A model generated the notes under the pieces. It was given only the letters and a program-made list of their open reading frames with translations, was not told the origin of the DNA and searched no databases. 60,614 nt of DNA from an uncultured Gammaproteobacteria bacterium (GTDB lineage Bacteria; Pseudomonadota; Gammaproteobacteria; GCA-001735895), in NCBI GenBank assembly GCA_913061315.1, contig CAJXUC010000016.1, forward strand, positions 1 to 60,614, read 5' to 3'. Below, in pieces: positions 37,667 to 48,943 of the stretch (position 1 is its first letter; each line of letters opens with the position of its first letter). The position numbers and the translations under genes are program-made.

Positions 37667-38494
37667 ATGGCACTCATTAAAGCAAAACCAACGTCACCAG
37701 GTCGTCGTTTTGTTGTTTCGGTTAAAACACCGGGGCTTCATAAGGGTGGTCCATTTGCGGCGTTAGTTGAAAAGAAGTCTAAAACGGGCGGCCGAAATAA
37801 CGCTGGCCGAATAACCACTCGTCATATTGGTGGTGGTCATAAACAACGTTATCGCATTATAGATTTTAAGCGGAATAAAGATGGTATTAGTGCAGTGGTT
37901 GAGCATCTAGAGTACGATCCAAATCGTACTGCACATATCGCATTGTTAAAATATATGGATGGTGAGCGTCGTTATATCATTGCTCCCAAAGGCGTTGTTG
38001 TCGGTACTGTTGTTCGTTCTGGCGATGATGCGGGTATTAAACCAGGTAATTGTTTGCCACTGCGCAACATCCCCGTGGGTTCTACTGTTCATTGTGTCGA
38101 GATGAAGCCAAGTAAGGGTGCTCAAATTGCACGATCTGCTGGTACATCTGCTCAGTATGTTGCTCGTGATGGTGCTTATGTCACATTAAGGCTTCGCTCT
38201 GGGGAAATGCGAAAGGTTTTAGCTGAATGTCGTGCTGTTATTGGCGAAGTCGGTAATGGAGAGCACAGCCTAAGATCATTGGGTAAAGCTGGTGCTTCTC
38301 GTTGGAGAGGTGTGCGTCCTACTGTTCGTGGTGTTGCCATGAACCCAGTTGATCATCCGCATGGCGGTGGTGAAGGTCGTACGTCAGGTGGTCGTCATCC
38401 AGTATCTCCTTGGGGTACTCCGGCCAAAGGATTTAAAACACGTTCTAATAAGCGCACTGATAAGTTAATCGTGCGTCGACGGAATAAGAGGTAA
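37667..38494 (+). CDS. rplB: 50S ribosomal protein L2
   Basis: 275 residues (E. coli 273). The C-terminal signature [20 protein letters not shown] includes the essential histidine close to the peptidyl transferase centre. The N-terminal OB-like and SH3-like domains bind domain IV of 23S rRNA. It lies between rplW and rpsS with spacers of four and six bases. Confidence 0.98.
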   Translation: MALIKAKPTSPGRRFVVSVKTPGLHKGGPFAALVEKKSKTGGRNNAGRITTRHIGGGHKQRYRIIDFKRNKDGISAVVEHLEYDPNRTAHIALLKYMDGERRYIIAPKGVVVGTVVRSGDDAGIKPGNCLPLRNIPVGSTVHCVEMKPSKGAQIARSAGTSAQYVARDGAYVTLRLRSGEMRKVLAECRAVIGEVGNGEHSLRSLGKAGASRWRGVRPTVRGVAMNPVDHPHGGGEGRTSGGRHPVSPWGTPAKGFKTRSNKRTDKLIVRRRNKR

Positions 38495-38500
38495 TTATTC

Positions 38501-38779
38501 ATGCCACGTTCACTACGAAAAGGCCCGTTTATTGATCATCACCTGTTTAAAAAGGTGTTGGATGCGGTTGCTAGTAATAATAAACGTCCTATCAAGACTT
38601 GGTCTCGACGTTCGATGGTCATTCCTGAGATGGTTGGCTTAACTATCGCCATTCATAACGGTCGTCAACATGTACCCGTTTTGATTAACGAGAATATGGT
38701 TGGTCACAAGTTGGGTGAGTTTTCCTTAACTCGTACCTATCGTGGCCACATCGTCGATAAGAAAGCGAAGAAAAGGTAA
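38501..38779 (+). CDS. rpsS: 30S ribosomal protein S19
   Basis: 92 residues, E. coli length. Conserved [18 protein letters not shown] at the N terminus and [15 protein letters not shown] near the C terminus. It forms a head complex with S13 at the subunit interface. Six bases after rplB and five before rplV. Confidence 0.97.
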   Translation: MPRSLRKGPFIDHHLFKKVLDAVASNNKRPIKTWSRRSMVIPEMVGLTIAIHNGRQHVPVLINENMVGHKLGEFSLTRTYRGHIVDKKAKKR

Positions 38780-38784
38780 TAGTT

Positions 38785-39117
38785 ATGCAAATCAGTGCTA
38801 AACATCGTCATGCAAAAATATCGGCTCAAAAGTGTCGGTTAGTGGCGGATCAAATTAGAGGGTTAGCCGTCGATAAGGCGCTAACTACTTTGAATTTCAG
38901 TAATAAAAAAGCGGCTGAGCTTATTCGAAAAGTACTCGAATCTGCTATTGCTAATGCAGAGCATAATGATGGTGCTGATATTGATGAGCTTAAAATTGCT
39001 TCAATATTTGTCGACCAAGGTCCTAGTGCGAAGCGCATGAGAGCGCGAGCTAAAGGTCGTGGTAACCGTATTTTAAAACGTACTAGTCACATCACTGTGA
39101 CTGTTGCAGACAGTTAA
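38785..39117 (+). CDS. rplV: 50S ribosomal protein L22
   Basis: 110 residues, E. coli length. The globular part starts with [20 protein letters not shown]; the long beta hairpin that reaches the tunnel constriction is in [20 protein letters not shown], with no insertion or deletion of the macrolide-resistance type visible. Spaced 17 bases before rpsC. Confidence 0.97.
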   Translation: MQISAKHRHAKISAQKCRLVADQIRGLAVDKALTTLNFSNKKAAELIRKVLESAIANAEHNDGADIDELKIASIFVDQGPSAKRMRARAKGRGNRILKRTSHITVTVADS

Positions 39118-39134
39118 AAGGGGCGCAGTTACAG

Positions 39135-39815
39135 ATGGGACAAAAAGTACATCCAACGGGTTTTCGTCTCGGTATTTCTACCGACTGGACATCTAAATGG
39201 TACGCAGGTTCTGCGAAATTTGCTGACTTCCTTGCGGAAGATCTGAAGATTCGTCAATTTCTTCGTAAGAAACTAGCTCAGGCCTCTATTAGCAGAATTC
39301 AGATTTCACGGCCTGCCAAGGCTGTTTCAGTGACAATTCATTCTGGTCGACCTGGTATCATTATCGGCAAGAAAGGTGAAGATATTGAGAAGCTAAGAGT
39401 TGAAGTTGCTTCTATTGTTGAAGCACATATTAATAATGTAAAAATTAATATTGAAGAAATTCGTAAGCCTGAGCTTGATGCTCAGCTGGTTGCTGAGGGT
39501 GTTGCTTCACAACTAGAACGTCGGGTTATGTTTCGTAGAGCAATGAGACGTTCTGTAACAAATGCCATGCGCATTGGAGCGGAAGGAATCAAGATTAATG
39601 TTTCTGGACGTTTGAATGGCGCTGAAATCGCGCGTAACGAGTGGTACCGTGAAGGCCGTGTACCGCTTCATACATTACGTGCCGATGTCGATTACGGTTT
39701 CGCTGAAGCGCTCACCACGTATGGTATTTTGGGCGTAAAGGTTTGGATTTACAAAGGTGAAGTTTTTGACCTAGAGACCAAAGACTCAGGCAAAGGCCGG
39801 AAATCAGGTAAGTAG
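39135..39815 (+). CDS. rpsC: 30S ribosomal protein S3
   Basis: 226 residues (E. coli 233). The KH domain has [20 protein letters not shown]; the C-terminal domain carries the mRNA-entry Arg residues in [19 protein letters not shown]. It lines the mRNA entry tunnel with S4 and S5. The C-terminal tail is a few residues shorter than in E. coli. Confidence 0.97.
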   Translation: MGQKVHPTGFRLGISTDWTSKWYAGSAKFADFLAEDLKIRQFLRKKLAQASISRIQISRPAKAVSVTIHSGRPGIIIGKKGEDIEKLRVEVASIVEAHINNVKINIEEIRKPELDAQLVAEGVASQLERRVMFRRAMRRSVTNAMRIGAEGIKINVSGRLNGAEIARNEWYREGRVPLHTLRADVDYGFAEALTTYGILGVKVWIYKGEVFDLETKDSGKGRKSGK

Positions 39816-39825
39816 AGATTAATTT

Positions 39826-40239
39826 ATGTTACAGCCCAAAAGAACAAAATTCAGAAAGCAGTTTAAAGGTCGTAACCGTGGCCTAGCTTCAACTGGCAGT
39901 AAAGTCAGCTTTGGAGAGTTTGGTCTTAAAGCGATTGAACGCGGAATGATTACTGCTCGTCAAATTGAAGCTGCTCGACGTGCAATGACTCGTCATATTA
40001 AACGGGGTGGTAAAATTTGGATTCGTGTCTTCCCTGACGTTCCGGTTTCTAAGAAGCCACTTGAAGTTCGTATGGGTAAAGGTAAAGGTAACGTTGAGTA
40101 CTGGGTTTGTAAAATTCAACCTGGACGCGTTTTATATGAAATGGAAGGCGTGAATGAAGTCATAGCTCGTGAGGCTTTCAAGCTAGCTTCAGCCAAACTT
40201 CCTTTCAAGACAACATTTGTTTCCAGGCAGGTTATGTAA
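39826..40239 (+). CDS. rplP: 50S ribosomal protein L16
   Basis: 137 residues (E. coli 136). Signature [19 protein letters not shown] and the loop [13 protein letters not shown] near the A-site tRNA elbow, including the Arg hydroxylated by RoxA in E. coli. Its TAA shares a base with the rpmC ATG (TAATG), a coupled arrangement. Confidence 0.97.
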   Translation: MLQPKRTKFRKQFKGRNRGLASTGSKVSFGEFGLKAIERGMITARQIEAARRAMTRHIKRGGKIWIRVFPDVPVSKKPLEVRMGKGKGNVEYWVCKIQPGRVLYEMEGVNEVIAREAFKLASAKLPFKTTFVSRQVM

Positions 40240-40442
40240 TGAAAGCATCTGAGTTACGTTTAAAAACAGTAAAAGAACTCCGTGATGAGTTAACTGCCTT
40301 GTTTCGTGAGCAATTTAATCTGCGCATGCAAAGAGGCGTTAATCCCGAAGGTGTTCGCCCAAATCAGTTTAAAGAAGTACGTCGTAATATTGCGCGAGTT
40401 AAAACAGTAATGAGTGCCAATCTTAAAGGTAAGCAATCATGA
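40239..40442 (+). CDS. rpmC: 50S ribosomal protein L29
   Basis: 67 residues, two-helix protein (E. coli 63): [20 protein letters not shown] and [15 protein letters not shown]. It sits next to L23 at the tunnel exit. It overlaps rplP by one base and rpsQ by four (ATGA), so all three are probably translated in a coupled series. Confidence 0.95.
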   Translation: MKASELRLKTVKELRDELTALFREQFNLRMQRGVNPEGVRPNQFKEVRRNIARVKTVMSANLKGKQS

Positions 40443-40714
40443 GTGAAGTCAATTTAGAAGAATCTACTGTTTTACGTATTAAGACTGGTTCTGTTGTAAG
40501 CGACAAGATGAATAAGTCTGCAACTGTTTTGATCGAGCGTAAAGTTAAGCATCCGATTTACGGTAAGTTTGTAAGAAAATCAACCAAGCTTCATTTTCAT
40601 GATGAAGATAATGTTTGTGGTGTTGGTGATACGGTGCAGATTTCCGAATGTCGCCCGTTGTCTAAGACTAAGTCTTGGACCTTGGTCAAAGTTGTTAGTA
40701 AAGCAGCCAAATAG
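40439..40714 (+). CDS. rpsQ: 30S ribosomal protein S17
   Basis: 91 residues (E. coli 84), with a short acidic N-terminal extension. OB-fold signature: [39 protein letters not shown] and [14 protein letters not shown] primary 16S rRNA binder in the 30S body. The start overlaps the rpmC stop. Confidence 0.96.
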   Translation: MSEVNLEESTVLRIKTGSVVSDKMNKSATVLIERKVKHPIYGKFVRKSTKLHFHDEDNVCGVGDTVQISECRPLSKTKSWTLVKVVSKAAK

Positions 40715-40734
40715 TCGTTAGATAGGAATAAGAC

Positions 40735-41103
40735 ATGATTCAGATGCAAACAGTTTTGAGTGCGGCAGATAATAGTGGCGCTCGTCGAATGCAGTGCATT
40801 AAAGTTTTAGGTGGTTCACATCGTCGTTATGCGGCTATTGGTGACATCATTAAGGTCAGTATTAAAGACGCGATTCCTCGCGGAAAAGTTAAGAAGGGTG
40901 AAGTTTATAACGCGGTAGTTGTTAGAACAGCTAATGGTGTTCGTCGGCCCGATGGATCTTTAATCCGTTTTGATGGTAATGCTGCTGTTATTTTAAATAA
41001 TAACTTGCAGCCAATTGGCACTCGTATTTTTGGCCCTGTTACCCGTGAACTGCGTGGAGAGAAATTTATGAAGATTATCTCTCTTGCACCTGAAGTGCTG
41101 TAG
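40735..41103 (+). CDS. rplN: 50S ribosomal protein L14
   Basis: 122 residues (E. coli 123). Starts [19 protein letters not shown] and ends with [20 protein letters not shown], the canonical L14 blocks. It forms part of intersubunit bridges and is the RsfS silencing-factor site. It follows rpsQ by 20 bases; in E. coli this is the first spc-operon gene, but no separate promoter is visible here. Confidence 0.97.
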   Translation: MIQMQTVLSAADNSGARRMQCIKVLGGSHRRYAAIGDIIKVSIKDAIPRGKVKKGEVYNAVVVRTANGVRRPDGSLIRFDGNAAVILNNNLQPIGTRIFGPVTRELRGEKFMKIISLAPEVL

Positions 41104-41148
41104 CGCCAGAGTTTTTGAGCAGATAGAACCGGACCCGAGAATAGTGTG

Positions 41149-41466
41149 ATGCAAAATATTAAGAAAGGTGACGAAGTCATCGTTATCGCTGGTCGTAGTA
41201 AAGGCAAGCGTGGCAACGTATTAAAAAGACTCGATGAAAACCGTTTGTTGGTGGAAAACGTTAACATGGTGAAAAAGCATGTTAAAGGAAATCCCCGTTC
41301 AGGCGAAGCTGGCGGTATTATTGAGCAAGAGGCGCCTATTCAGCAATCTAACGTGATGCTGTTTAATTCTGTTACTCAAAAGGGTGATCGAGTCGGTATA
41401 AAGACGTTGGAAGATAATCGTAAAGTCCGCTATTTCAAGTCGAATGGCGAAGTAATCGATAGCTAG
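41149..41466 (+). CDS. rplX: 50S ribosomal protein L24
   Basis: 105 residues from ATG 41149; a GTG directly before (41146) is an alternative. The KOW motif [20 protein letters not shown] and the [19 protein letters not shown] segment identify L24, an assembly initiator at the tunnel exit. It begins 45 bases after rplN, a longer gap than most in this run, but without a hairpin. Confidence 0.96.
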   Translation: MQNIKKGDEVIVIAGRSKGKRGNVLKRLDENRLLVENVNMVKKHVKGNPRSGEAGGIIEQEAPIQQSNVMLFNSVTQKGDRVGIKTLEDNRKVRYFKSNGEVIDS

Positions 41467-41473
41467 GATATTA

Positions 41474-42016
41474 ATGATGACTAGATTAGAACAATTTTAT
41501 CGTGAAACAGTTACGAAGAATTTACAGGAGCAATTTTCATATAGCTCCTCTATGCAAATTCCTCGTATTACTAAAATATCTATTAACATGGGTGTTGGGG
41601 AAGGTTCACAAGACAAGAAGGTTGTTGATTATGCGGTTAATGATTTAACGTTAATTGCCGGTCAAAAGCCTGTTGTAACAATTGCTAAGAAAGCAATTGC
41701 TGGTTTTAAACTGCGTGAAGGCATGCCAATTGGATGTAAAGTGACTTTACGTCGCGACAACATGTGGGAATTTATGGACAGGTTGGTGAATTTTACTATT
41801 CCTCGTATTCGTGACTTTCGTGGTTTGAGCGCAAAATCTTTTGATGGTCGTGGTAACTATAATCTCGGTATTACTGAGCAGATTGCTTTTCCTGAAATTG
41901 ATTATGACAAAATTGATAAATTACGTGGTATGAATATTTGTTTTACTACTACGGCGAAGACTAACGAAGAAGGACAAGCCCTTTTGGCTGCCTTTCAGTT
42001 TCCTTTCAAGAAATAA
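41474..42016 (+). CDS. rplE: 50S ribosomal protein L5
   Basis: 180 residues (E. coli 179). Blocks [40 protein letters not shown] and [19 protein letters not shown] are typical. It binds 5S rRNA and contacts P-site tRNA. Tandem ATGs (41474, 41477) leave a one-residue start uncertainty. Confidence 0.97.
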   Translation: MMTRLEQFYRETVTKNLQEQFSYSSSMQIPRITKISINMGVGEGSQDKKVVDYAVNDLTLIAGQKPVVTIAKKAIAGFKLREGMPIGCKVTLRRDNMWEFMDRLVNFTIPRIRDFRGLSAKSFDGRGNYNLGITEQIAFPEIDYDKIDKLRGMNICFTTTAKTNEEGQALLAAFQFPFKK

Positions 42017-42028
42017 TCGAGTTATATA

Positions 42029-42334
42029 ATGGCTAAAAATTCCATGATTCAGCGTGAATTGAAGCGTACCAAGCTGGTAGCTCAATTTGCGACTAAGAGA
42101 AAGTCTCTTAAAGATATCATTAAGAGTACGACTGTCAGTTTTGAAGAAAAAATGGCTGCTACTGATCAATTAGCAAGGCTACCTAGAGACTCTGCTCCCG
42201 TTCGTCAACAAAACCGTTGTCGTATTACTGGTAGACCTCACGGTGTTTATCGTAAATTTGGACTATGTCGTAATAAAATCCGCGAAGCAGCAATGCGTGG
42301 TGATATTCCTGGCTTAGTAATGGCTAGCTGGTAA
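42029..42334 (+). CDS. rpsN: 30S ribosomal protein S14, zinc-free long form
   Basis: 101 residues, E. coli length. The C-terminal block [20 protein letters not shown] lacks the two CxxC pairs of the short zinc form, so this is the zinc-independent type and no paralogue switch is visible in the window. Located between rplE and rpsH with 12- and 11-base spacers. Confidence 0.97.
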   Translation: MAKNSMIQRELKRTKLVAQFATKRKSLKDIIKSTTVSFEEKMAATDQLARLPRDSAPVRQQNRCRITGRPHGVYRKFGLCRNKIREAAMRGDIPGLVMASW

Positions 42335-42345
42335 GGGAGAAGATA

Positions 42346-42738
42346 ATGAGCTTACAAGATCCTATTTCTGACATGTTAACTCGTGTACGTAACGCCCAAA
42401 AAGCGCGTAAAGTTAATGTGAAAATGCCTTCTTCTAAGCAGAAGGTTGGTATTGCGACTGTACTTCAAGACGAAGGTTTTATTAGTTCTTTTTCTGTATC
42501 TGATGATATTAAAAAGACTCTTACCATTGAGTTAAAGTATTACCAAGGTAAACCAGTTATTGAAACTATCAAGCGCGTTAGTCGTCCTGGTCTACGTATT
42601 TTTAAATCGAAAGACGATTTACCTACTGTTAATGCTGGTCTTGGTATTTCAATCATTTCAACCTCACATGGTTTAATGACTGATAAAAATGCCCGAACTG
42701 CAGGACACGGTGGCGAAGTCATCTGTTCAGTCGTTTAG
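42346..42738 (+). CDS. rpsH: 30S ribosomal protein S8
   Basis: 130 residues, E. coli length. N-terminal [18 protein letters not shown] and C-terminal [20 protein letters not shown] are diagnostic. It organises the central domain of 16S rRNA. In E. coli S8 represses the spc operon by binding near the start of rplE; I could not confirm a matching fold here by eye. Confidence 0.97.
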   Translation: MSLQDPISDMLTRVRNAQKARKVNVKMPSSKQKVGIATVLQDEGFISSFSVSDDIKKTLTIELKYYQGKPVIETIKRVSRPGLRIFKSKDDLPTVNAGLGISIISTSHGLMTDKNARTAGHGGEVICSVV

Positions 42739-42748
42739 GTTATTTAGT

Positions 42749-43282
42749 ATGTCTAGAATTGCAAAACAGCCAGTCAATATTCCTAGTGATGTTGAGTTGA
42801 GTATTACGGGTCGTGAGCTGGCAGCTAAAGGACCTAAAGGTTCTATGTCTTTCACTCTGCATGCTAATGTTGACGTGTCTCATGTGGATAACGTTTTAAC
42901 TTTTGCACCTGCAAATAACAGTAAAAGTGCATCTGCCATTACCGGTACTACGCGATCTGTTGTTAATAACATTGTTAATGGTGTTGCGACCGGCTTTGAA
43001 AAGAAACTGATTTTGGTCGGTGTTGGTTATCGTGCTGCTTCACAAGGTCAAAAGTTGACCTTATCTCTAGGTTTTTCTCATCCTATTGATTATCCAGTAC
43101 CAGAGGGTCTTCAAATAGAAACACCTACGCAAACTGAGATTATTGTTCGCGGTTGTGATAAGCAGCAAGTGGGTCAAGTATGTGCTGAGATTCGAGCATT
43201 TCGACCACCAGAACCCTATAAGGGTAAAGGTGTTAAATATTCTGATGAAACTATTATCAGAAAAGAAGCTAAGAAGAAGTAG
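42749..43282 (+). CDS. rplF: 50S ribosomal protein L6
   Basis: 177 residues from ATG 42749 (MSRIAKQPV), the canonical start; a longer reading into rpsH is not used. Two similar alpha/beta domains; the C-terminal signature is PEPYKGKGVKYSDETIIRKE. It lies near the sarcin-ricin loop and factor-binding site. Confidence 0.97.
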   Translation: MSRIAKQPVNIPSDVELSITGRELAAKGPKGSMSFTLHANVDVSHVDNVLTFAPANNSKSASAITGTTRSVVNNIVNGVATGFEKKLILVGVGYRAASQGQKLTLSLGFSHPIDYPVPEGLQIETPTQTEIIVRGCDKQQVGQVCAEIRAFRPPEPYKGKGVKYSDETIIRKEAKKK

Positions 43283-43291
43283 GCGGTAATT

Positions 43292-43645
43292 ATGGATAAA
43301 AAGTCATCTCGCATAAGACGTTCGCGTCGTACGCGTGCAAAAATAGCGTCTCTTGGTGTTCATCGTTTATCGGTTCACCGTACGCCACGGCATACCTATG
43401 CTCAAGTTTTTTCAAGTGTAACTGGTAATGTCGTTGCCTCAGCTTCTACTTTAGCTGCGGATGCAAAAGCATTGATTAAGAGTTCGGGTAATACGGATGC
43501 TGCAGCGACCGTTGGCAAACTAATTGCCGAAAAAGCAAAAGCAGCGGGTATTGAATCTGTTGCATTCGATCGTTCGGGTTTCAAGTATCACGGCAGAGTA
43601 AAAGCATTAGCAGAAGCTGCTCGTGAAAACGGTTTAAAATTTTAG
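43292..43645 (+). CDS. rplR: 50S ribosomal protein L18
   Basis: 117 residues, E. coli length. Basic N-terminal arm [20 protein letters not shown] for 5S rRNA contact, then the [17 protein letters not shown] fold and the end [20 protein letters not shown]. Together with L5 it mounts 5S rRNA on the central protuberance. Confidence 0.97.
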   Translation: MDKKSSRIRRSRRTRAKIASLGVHRLSVHRTPRHTYAQVFSSVTGNVVASASTLAADAKALIKSSGNTDAAATVGKLIAEKAKAAGIESVAFDRSGFKYHGRVKALAEAARENGLKF

Positions 43646-43668
43646 TTCGGCACTAGTAGGAGTTTCAA

Positions 43669-44175
43669 ATGGCAGATCCTAGAAATCAAAATTCTGGTGA
43701 CGATTTACTTGAGAAGTTGGTAGCGGTTAATCGTGTTGCTAAAGTTGTTAAAGGTGGTCGTCAATTCGGTTTTACAGCATTGACTGTGGTTGGTGATGGT
43801 AATGGTCGTGTTGGTTTTGGATACGGTAAAGCACGCGAAGTGCCTTTAGCTATTCAAAAAGCAATGGAAAAAGCGCGTGCTAACTTAACCAAAGTAGCAG
43901 TGACTAACGGTACTCTTCAGTATCCTTTAAAAGGTCGTCACGGTGCAGCTAAGGTTTATATGCAGCCTGCATCTGAAGGAACGGGTGTTATTGCTGGTGG
44001 TGCTATGCGTGCAGTTTTTGAAGCCGTAGGTGTACATAATGTTCTAGCTAAGTGTAATGGGTCTCGTAATCCAATTAATTTAGTTCGTGCTACGATTCAG
44101 GGCTTAACTAGTATGCAAGCCCCTGAAGATATTGCTGCGAAACGCGGTAAAACTGTTGAAGAGATTTCAGGTTAA
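43669..44175 (+). CDS. rpsE: 30S ribosomal protein S5
   Basis: 168 residues. The double-stranded RNA-binding N-terminal domain has [20 protein letters not shown], with the spectinomycin loop residues in wild-type form; the C-terminal domain has [20 protein letters not shown]. It supports decoding fidelity and mRNA helicase activity with S3 and S4. AGGAG lies 8 bases before the ATG. Confidence 0.97.
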   Translation: MADPRNQNSGDDLLEKLVAVNRVAKVVKGGRQFGFTALTVVGDGNGRVGFGYGKAREVPLAIQKAMEKARANLTKVAVTNGTLQYPLKGRHGAAKVYMQPASEGTGVIAGGAMRAVFEAVGVHNVLAKCNGSRNPINLVRATIQGLTSMQAPEDIAAKRGKTVEEISG

Positions 44176-44180
44176 TTCTA

Positions 44181-44381
44181 ATGGCTGCTGCAAAAAAGAT
44201 TTCTAAAAAATTGAGTGTTACTCTCATAAAGAGCAAGCATGGTAGGTTGGCGAATCATAAAGCCTGTGTTGCTGGTCTTGGTTTAAGAAGAATGCATCAA
44301 ACTGTTGAGGTGATTGATACCCCTGAGAACAGAGGCATGGTCAATCGCATTCATTACCTATTGAAGGTTGAGGAAGTATAA
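44181..44381 (+). CDS. rpmD: 50S ribosomal protein L30
   Basis: 66 residues (E. coli 59), with about seven extra N-terminal residues (MAAAKKISK). The core [20 protein letters not shown] and [13 protein letters not shown] is standard. Its stop overlaps the start of rplO (TAATG). Confidence 0.95.
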   Translation: MAAAKKISKKLSVTLIKSKHGRLANHKACVAGLGLRRMHQTVEVIDTPENRGMVNRIHYLLKVEEV

Positions 44382-44818
44382 TGTACTTAAATACATTGAA
44401 GCCTGCTAAAGGTTCAAATAAAGCATCAAAGCGAGTGGGTCGTGGTATTGGTTCTGGCTCAGGTAAGACCTGCGGCCGGGGTCATAAAGGTCAAAATTCC
44501 CGTACCGGTGGTGGCGTTAGAGTCGGTTTTGAAGGGGGGCAAATGCCTCTCCAAATGCGGCTTCCAAAATTTGGCTTTTCTTCTCGTGTTGGTCGTTACT
44601 CAGCTGAAGTACGTTTGAGTGAGGTCGATATATCTGGTTTAGACATTATTTCTATTGCTTCTCTAGTTGAAGCTAATATTGTGCCTCATCAAACTAAAAA
44701 GGCTAAAATTATTCTATCTGGCGAGTTATCACGTGCTGTTACTGTATCTGCTGGTGTTTTAGCCACAAAAGGTGCTAGAGCTGCAATTGAAGCTGCTGGC
44801 GGAAAAGTAGAAGCTTAA
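44381..44818 (+). CDS. rplO: 50S ribosomal protein L15
   Basis: 145 residues (E. coli 144). The glycine-rich extension [20 protein letters not shown] and [18 protein letters not shown] are diagnostic of L15, a late-assembly protein that penetrates 23S rRNA. The start shares a base with the rpmD stop; secY starts two bases after its own stop. Confidence 0.97.
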   Translation: MYLNTLKPAKGSNKASKRVGRGIGSGSGKTCGRGHKGQNSRTGGGVRVGFEGGQMPLQMRLPKFGFSSRVGRYSAEVRLSEVDISGLDIISIASLVEANIVPHQTKKAKIILSGELSRAVTVSAGVLATKGARAAIEAAGGKVEA

Positions 44819-44819
44819 G

Positions 44820-46181
44820 GTGGCGAGTCCTTCTGCATCAGAATTGGGTAAAAGTTTGTCAGGTGGAAGCCTAAGCGAACTTAAAAAGCGTATATTTTTT
44901 GTTATTGGCGCTTTAATAGTTTTTCGTATCGGCACATTTATTCCAGTCCCTGGTATCGATCTTGGTGTTATGGCTCAAATCTTTGAGCAACAGAAGACTG
45001 GTATTTTGGGTATGTTTAATATGTTTTCTGGTGGTGCGCTAGAGCGCATGTCTATTTTTGCCCTTGGTGTTATGCCCTACATTTCTGCATCTATTATTAT
45101 GCAGCTAATGACTGTTGCAATTCCTACGTTAGAACAACTCAAGAAAGAAGGTGAATCGGGTCGTCGAAAAATCACACAATACACGCGTTATGGTACGGTT
45201 GGTCTTGCAACGTTTCAATCGATTGGTATTGCGGTTGCCCTATCGGGTCAAAGTGGTGGCGGTGGCGCTTCCTTAGTTATTAATCCGGGCCCTTCTTTTA
45301 TTTTTACCGCTGCAGTTACCTTAGTTACAGGTACTATGTTCTTAATGTGGTTAGGTGAACAAATTACTGAAAGAGGTATTGGAAACGGCATCTCTGTTTT
45401 AATTTTTGGTGGTATTGTTGCTGGTCTACCTTCCGCCATCGGCAATACGTTTGAATTGGTCAGATCAGGTGAATTAAATTCACTAATACTTTTAGCTCTA
45501 TTCGTTGGTGTTATTGGTGTGACTTACTTTGTTGTATTTGTTGAGCGGGGCCAGCGTAGGATTACGGTCAATTACGCTAAACGTCAACAAGGCAGAAAGA
45601 TGTATGCTGCTCAAAGCAGCCATCTTCCTTTGAAACTTAATATGGCTGGTGTTATACCACCAATTTTTGCTTCAAGTATTATTTTATTTCCTGCTACTTT
45701 AGGTAGCTGGTTTGGCCAAGCTGAGGGTATGCGGTGGTTACAAGACTTGTCAGCTACGTTGTCACCTGGTCAACCTCTGTATGTTTTGTTTTATGCTTCT
45801 GCCATTATGTTCTTCTGTTTTTTCTATACAGCCTTGGTATTTAACTCAAAAGAAACAGCTGATAATCTCAAGAAGTCTGGTGCCTTTATTCCCGGTATTC
45901 GTCCTGGTAATCAAACCGCTGTCTATATTGATGGTGTTATGTCAAGGCTGACTTTGGTTGGTGCAATTTATATTACTTCTGTTTGTTTATTACCCGAATT
46001 CCTAGTTTTATTTTGGAATGTGCCGTTCTATTTTGGTGGTACGTCATTACTAATCATAGTTGTGGTAGTCATGGACTTTATGTCCCAAGTGCAGGCACAT
46101 TTGATGAGCCATCAGTACGATGGTTTGATGAAGAAGTCTAATTTTAAAGGTTATGGTGGGGGCGCTGGTAACGTTCGCTAG
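44820..46181 (+). CDS. secY: Preprotein translocase channel SecY
   Basis: 453 residues from GTG 44820, with ten membrane helices. Plug and gate landmarks include [14 protein letters not shown] before the plug and [20 protein letters not shown]; the cytoplasmic loops that contact SecA and the ribosome include [20 protein letters not shown]. It forms the inner-membrane SecYEG pore with SecE (18363). It is co-transcribed at the end of the spc genes, as in other gammaproteobacteria. Confidence 0.97.
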   Translation: MASPSASELGKSLSGGSLSELKKRIFFVIGALIVFRIGTFIPVPGIDLGVMAQIFEQQKTGILGMFNMFSGGALERMSIFALGVMPYISASIIMQLMTVAIPTLEQLKKEGESGRRKITQYTRYGTVGLATFQSIGIAVALSGQSGGGGASLVINPGPSFIFTAAVTLVTGTMFLMWLGEQITERGIGNGISVLIFGGIVAGLPSAIGNTFELVRSGELNSLILLALFVGVIGVTYFVVFVERGQRRITVNYAKRQQGRKMYAAQSSHLPLKLNMAGVIPPIFASSIILFPATLGSWFGQAEGMRWLQDLSATLSPGQPLYVLFYASAIMFFCFFYTALVFNSKETADNLKKSGAFIPGIRPGNQTAVYIDGVMSRLTLVGAIYITSVCLLPEFLVLFWNVPFYFGGTSLLIIVVVVMDFMSQVQAHLMSHQYDGLMKKSNFKGYGGGAGNVR

Positions 46182-46228
46182 AACTGTTATTAGCTTGTAT
46201 AAACCATCACTCATAGAAGGATATTGTT

Positions 46229-46345
46229 ATGAAAGTAAGAGCTTCCGTTAAAAAGCTTTGTAAGAATTGTAAGATCATTCGTCGTAATGGCGCAGTTCGT
46301 GTTATTTGTGCTGCTGACCCACGCCATAAACAGCGTCAAGGTTAA
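46229..46345 (+). CDS. rpmJ: 50S ribosomal protein L36
   Basis: 38 residues. It has a four-ligand zinc ribbon (Cys11-x2-Cys14, Cys27, His33), so it is the zinc-containing form, and starts [22 protein letters not shown] lies upstream. It falls between secY and the rpsM promoter, its usual place. Confidence 0.95.
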   Translation: MKVRASVKKLCKNCKIIRRNGAVRVICAADPRHKQRQG

Positions 46346-46368
46346 TCGTAGCTATTCAGTTTTTTTGT

Positions 46369-46397
46369 TTGATTTTTTCGGTTTACGCAGATAAAAT
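46369..46397 (+). promoter_or_regulatory. Promoter of the alpha operon (rpsM)
   Basis: TTGATT (46369-46374), 17 bases, TAAAAT (46392-46397), then the GC-rich GCGCGCCCG start region. The start site is predicted near 46404, leaving a short leader of about 38 bases before rpsM. Confidence 0.8.
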
Positions 46398-46441
46398 GCG
46401 CGCCCGACGAAATTGCGTTTAGTTAAGGAGTATCAGTTTTT

Positions 46442-46798
46442 ATGGCTCGTATTGCAGGTGTAAATATACCAGATAACAAGCATACAGTAATTGCCTTGCA
46501 GGCAATTTTTGGTATTGGCGCTACGCGTTCTGCCAAAATCTGTACTGAGACCGGAATCAGTCCGGAAATTAAAATTCGTGAACTTAACGAAGATCAACTT
46601 GAGGCTATTCGCTCTCAAGTAGAGAGTTACTCGACTGAAGGTGATCTTAGGCGCGAAATTTCAATGAACATCAAGCGATTGATGGATTTAGGTACGAATC
46701 GCGGTATCCGTCATCGTCGTGGCTTGCCACTTCGGGGTCAACGGACCAAAACTAATGCTCGTACTCGCAAGGGACCTCGTCGTCCTCTAAAAAGGTAG
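46442..46798 (+). CDS. rpsM: 30S ribosomal protein S13
   Basis: 118 residues, E. coli length. It starts [20 protein letters not shown] and ends in the basic [20 protein letters not shown] tail that reaches P-site tRNA. AAGGAG lies upstream. The short leader leaves little room for the S4-binding pseudoknot that controls this operon in E. coli. Confidence 0.97.
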   Translation: MARIAGVNIPDNKHTVIALQAIFGIGATRSAKICTETGISPEIKIRELNEDQLEAIRSQVESYSTEGDLRREISMNIKRLMDLGTNRGIRHRRGLPLRGQRTKTNARTRKGPRRPLKR

Positions 46799-46807
46799 GC
46801 TTAAGAA

Positions 46808-47200
46808 ATGGCTGATAACAAAGCATCTCGCTCAAAGAAAAAGATTAAACGCGTTGTATCTGATGGTGTTGCTCATATTCACGCAACTTTCAACAATACA
46901 ATCGTTACCATAAGTGATCGCCAAGGAAATGCCCTTTCATGGGCAACTGCTGGTGGTTCTGGTTTTCGTGGTTCTCGAAAAAGTACCCCTTTTGCTGCTC
47001 AGGTTGCAGCAGAGAAAGCAGGCCAAGTGGCTCAGGAAATGGGTATGAAGAATCTTGAAGTTATGGTCAAAGGCCCTGGCCCTGGTCGTGACTCTGCTGT
47101 TAGAGCATTAAATAATATTGGATTCAAGATCTCTCGAATCGATGACGTGACTCCCATTCCTCATAATGGTTGTCGTCCACCCAAGAAACGCCGAGTTTAG
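46808..47200 (+). CDS. rpsK: 30S ribosomal protein S11
   Basis: 130 residues (E. coli 129). Blocks [40 protein letters not shown] and the C-terminal [15 protein letters not shown] match. It contacts the Shine-Dalgarno helix on the platform with S7 and S18. Nine bases after rpsM. Confidence 0.97.
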   Translation: MADNKASRSKKKIKRVVSDGVAHIHATFNNTIVTISDRQGNALSWATAGGSGFRGSRKSTPFAAQVAAEKAGQVAQEMGMKNLEVMVKGPGPGRDSAVRALNNIGFKISRIDDVTPIPHNGCRPPKKRRV

Positions 47201-47212
47201 GCTGGATTTATA

Positions 47213-47839
47213 ATGGCTAAATATACTGGACCAAAATGCAAATTGATGCGTCGGGAAGGCTCTGATCTGGGTCTTAAATCGTCACGTCGCGCGCTTGATA
47301 CCAAATGTAAAATTGATAACCCACCGGGTCAACATGGTGCTGGTACTCGTAAACCTCGTGTTTCTGATTATGGTTTACAGCTTCGTGAAAAGCAGAAGCT
47401 TAAAAGAATATACGGCGTTTTAGAAAAGCAGTTTAAGAACTACTATTTTGAAGCCTCACGGCTGAAGGGTTCAACTGGTGAGAATCTGCTTCAACTTTTA
47501 GAGTCTCGTTTAGACAATGTTGTTTATCGTATGGGTTTCGGTTCAACTAGGGCGGAAGCGCGTCAACTTGTTAGTCACAAAAGTGTTTTAGTAAATGATT
47601 CATCTGTAAACATTGCATCTTATGTTGTGAAGCCGTCGGATGTTGTAAGTATTCGCGAAAAATCTCGTAAACAAGCTCGTATCATGGAATCCATGTCACT
47701 AGCTGAACAAACTGGTTTTCCTGATTGGATGGATGTTAACCATGGTTTATTCCAAGGTACTTTCAAAGCATCTCCAACACGTAGCGAATTACCCTCTGAT
47801 ATTAACGAACAGTTGGTAGTTGAGCTTTACTCTAAGTAA
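47213..47839 (+). CDS. rpsD: 30S ribosomal protein S4
   Basis: 208 residues (E. coli 206). The S4 RNA-binding domain ([20 protein letters not shown], then [13 protein letters not shown]) follows a basic N-terminal region. It nucleates 30S assembly and in E. coli represses the alpha operon. Only two of the N-terminal cysteines of zinc-type S4 are present, so it is the zinc-free type. Confidence 0.97.
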   Translation: MAKYTGPKCKLMRREGSDLGLKSSRRALDTKCKIDNPPGQHGAGTRKPRVSDYGLQLREKQKLKRIYGVLEKQFKNYYFEASRLKGSTGENLLQLLESRLDNVVYRMGFGSTRAEARQLVSHKSVLVNDSSVNIASYVVKPSDVVSIREKSRKQARIMESMSLAEQTGFPDWMDVNHGLFQGTFKASPTRSELPSDINEQLVVELYSK

Positions 47840-47872
47840 GTCTAAGTCTGCCTTAAATATTAAAGAGTCGAT

Positions 47873-48874
47873 ATGTCATCAAAAATAGTTTCTGACCTGC
47901 TGAAACCTAAGCAAGTCAAAGTAGAAGAGCAAGGTACCTATCATGCTAAGGTCTCTATTGAGCCCTTAGAGCGTGGTTTTGGTCATACCCTTGGCAATGC
48001 GCTAAGAAGAATTTTACTTTCTTCTGTTCAAGGTTGCGCCATTGTTGATTTTAAAATAGAAGGTGTGCTTCATGAGTACTCAACGATAGACGGTGTTCAA
48101 GAAGACGTAATTGATATTATGCTTAATTTAAAGGGTGTTGGTTTAATCATGCATTCTAAAGACGAAGCTACCCTTAACGTTTTCAAAAAAGGTCCAGGCG
48201 TTGTTACGGCGGGTGATATTCAACTTGATCACGATATTGAAGTGGTCGATCCTGATTATGTGATTGCAACTTTGACTAAAGATGTTGATTTCAATATGTC
48301 TATTCATGTCCTTAAAGGCCGTGGATATCAAGCGGCTAACACGCGGAATTCTTCCGAAGAAGAAACCGCGCTTGGTCATCTCCAATTAGACGCCTCGTTT
48401 TCTCCTGTTCGTAAGATTGCCTATACTGTAGAAGCGGCTCGCGTCGAGCAACGTACTAACCTAGACAAGCTGATTATTGATATTGAGACTAATGGTACCA
48501 TTGATCCTGAAGAAGCTATTCGAATTGCTGGCAGTATTCTTAAAGATCAATTGTCTGTATTTGTTAATCTTGAAGGATCTGATGAGGTTGAAGAAGCAGA
48601 ACCAGAATCACATATTGATCCGATTCTTTTAAGACCTGTTGATGATTTAGAATTGACAGTTCGTTCTGCCAATTGTTTGAAAGCAGAAAATATCTACTAC
48701 ATTGGTGATTTAATTCAACGGACTGAAGTTGAGTTGCTTAAGACTCCTAATTTGGGTAAGAAGTCACTGACTGAAATCAAAGATGTCTTAGCATCTTATA
48801 GTTTGTCGCTAGGCATGAGGCTCGAAAATTGGCCCCCTGCTAGTATTGAAAATGACAGTAAATTAGCTAGCTAA
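47873..48874 (+). CDS. rpoA: RNA polymerase alpha subunit
   Basis: 333 residues (E. coli 329). The N-terminal assembly domain has [20 protein letters not shown]; a flexible linker rich in acidic residues (about 235-250) leads to the C-terminal domain ([20 protein letters not shown], then [19 protein letters not shown]) that binds UP elements and activators such as CRP. Normal position between rpsD and rplQ. Confidence 0.98.
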   Translation: MSSKIVSDLLKPKQVKVEEQGTYHAKVSIEPLERGFGHTLGNALRRILLSSVQGCAIVDFKIEGVLHEYSTIDGVQEDVIDIMLNLKGVGLIMHSKDEATLNVFKKGPGVVTAGDIQLDHDIEVVDPDYVIATLTKDVDFNMSIHVLKGRGYQAANTRNSSEEETALGHLQLDASFSPVRKIAYTVEAARVEQRTNLDKLIIDIETNGTIDPEEAIRIAGSILKDQLSVFVNLEGSDEVEEAEPESHIDPILLRPVDDLELTVRSANCLKAENIYYIGDLIQRTEVELLKTPNLGKKSLTEIKDVLASYSLSLGMRLENWPPASIENDSKLAS

Positions 48875-48943
48875 TTTTTTCATTTAAATTTGTTTAAGTA
48901 TATTGGCTTCGTAAGTGTTGCCAGCAAATAGGGGTTTTTAAAA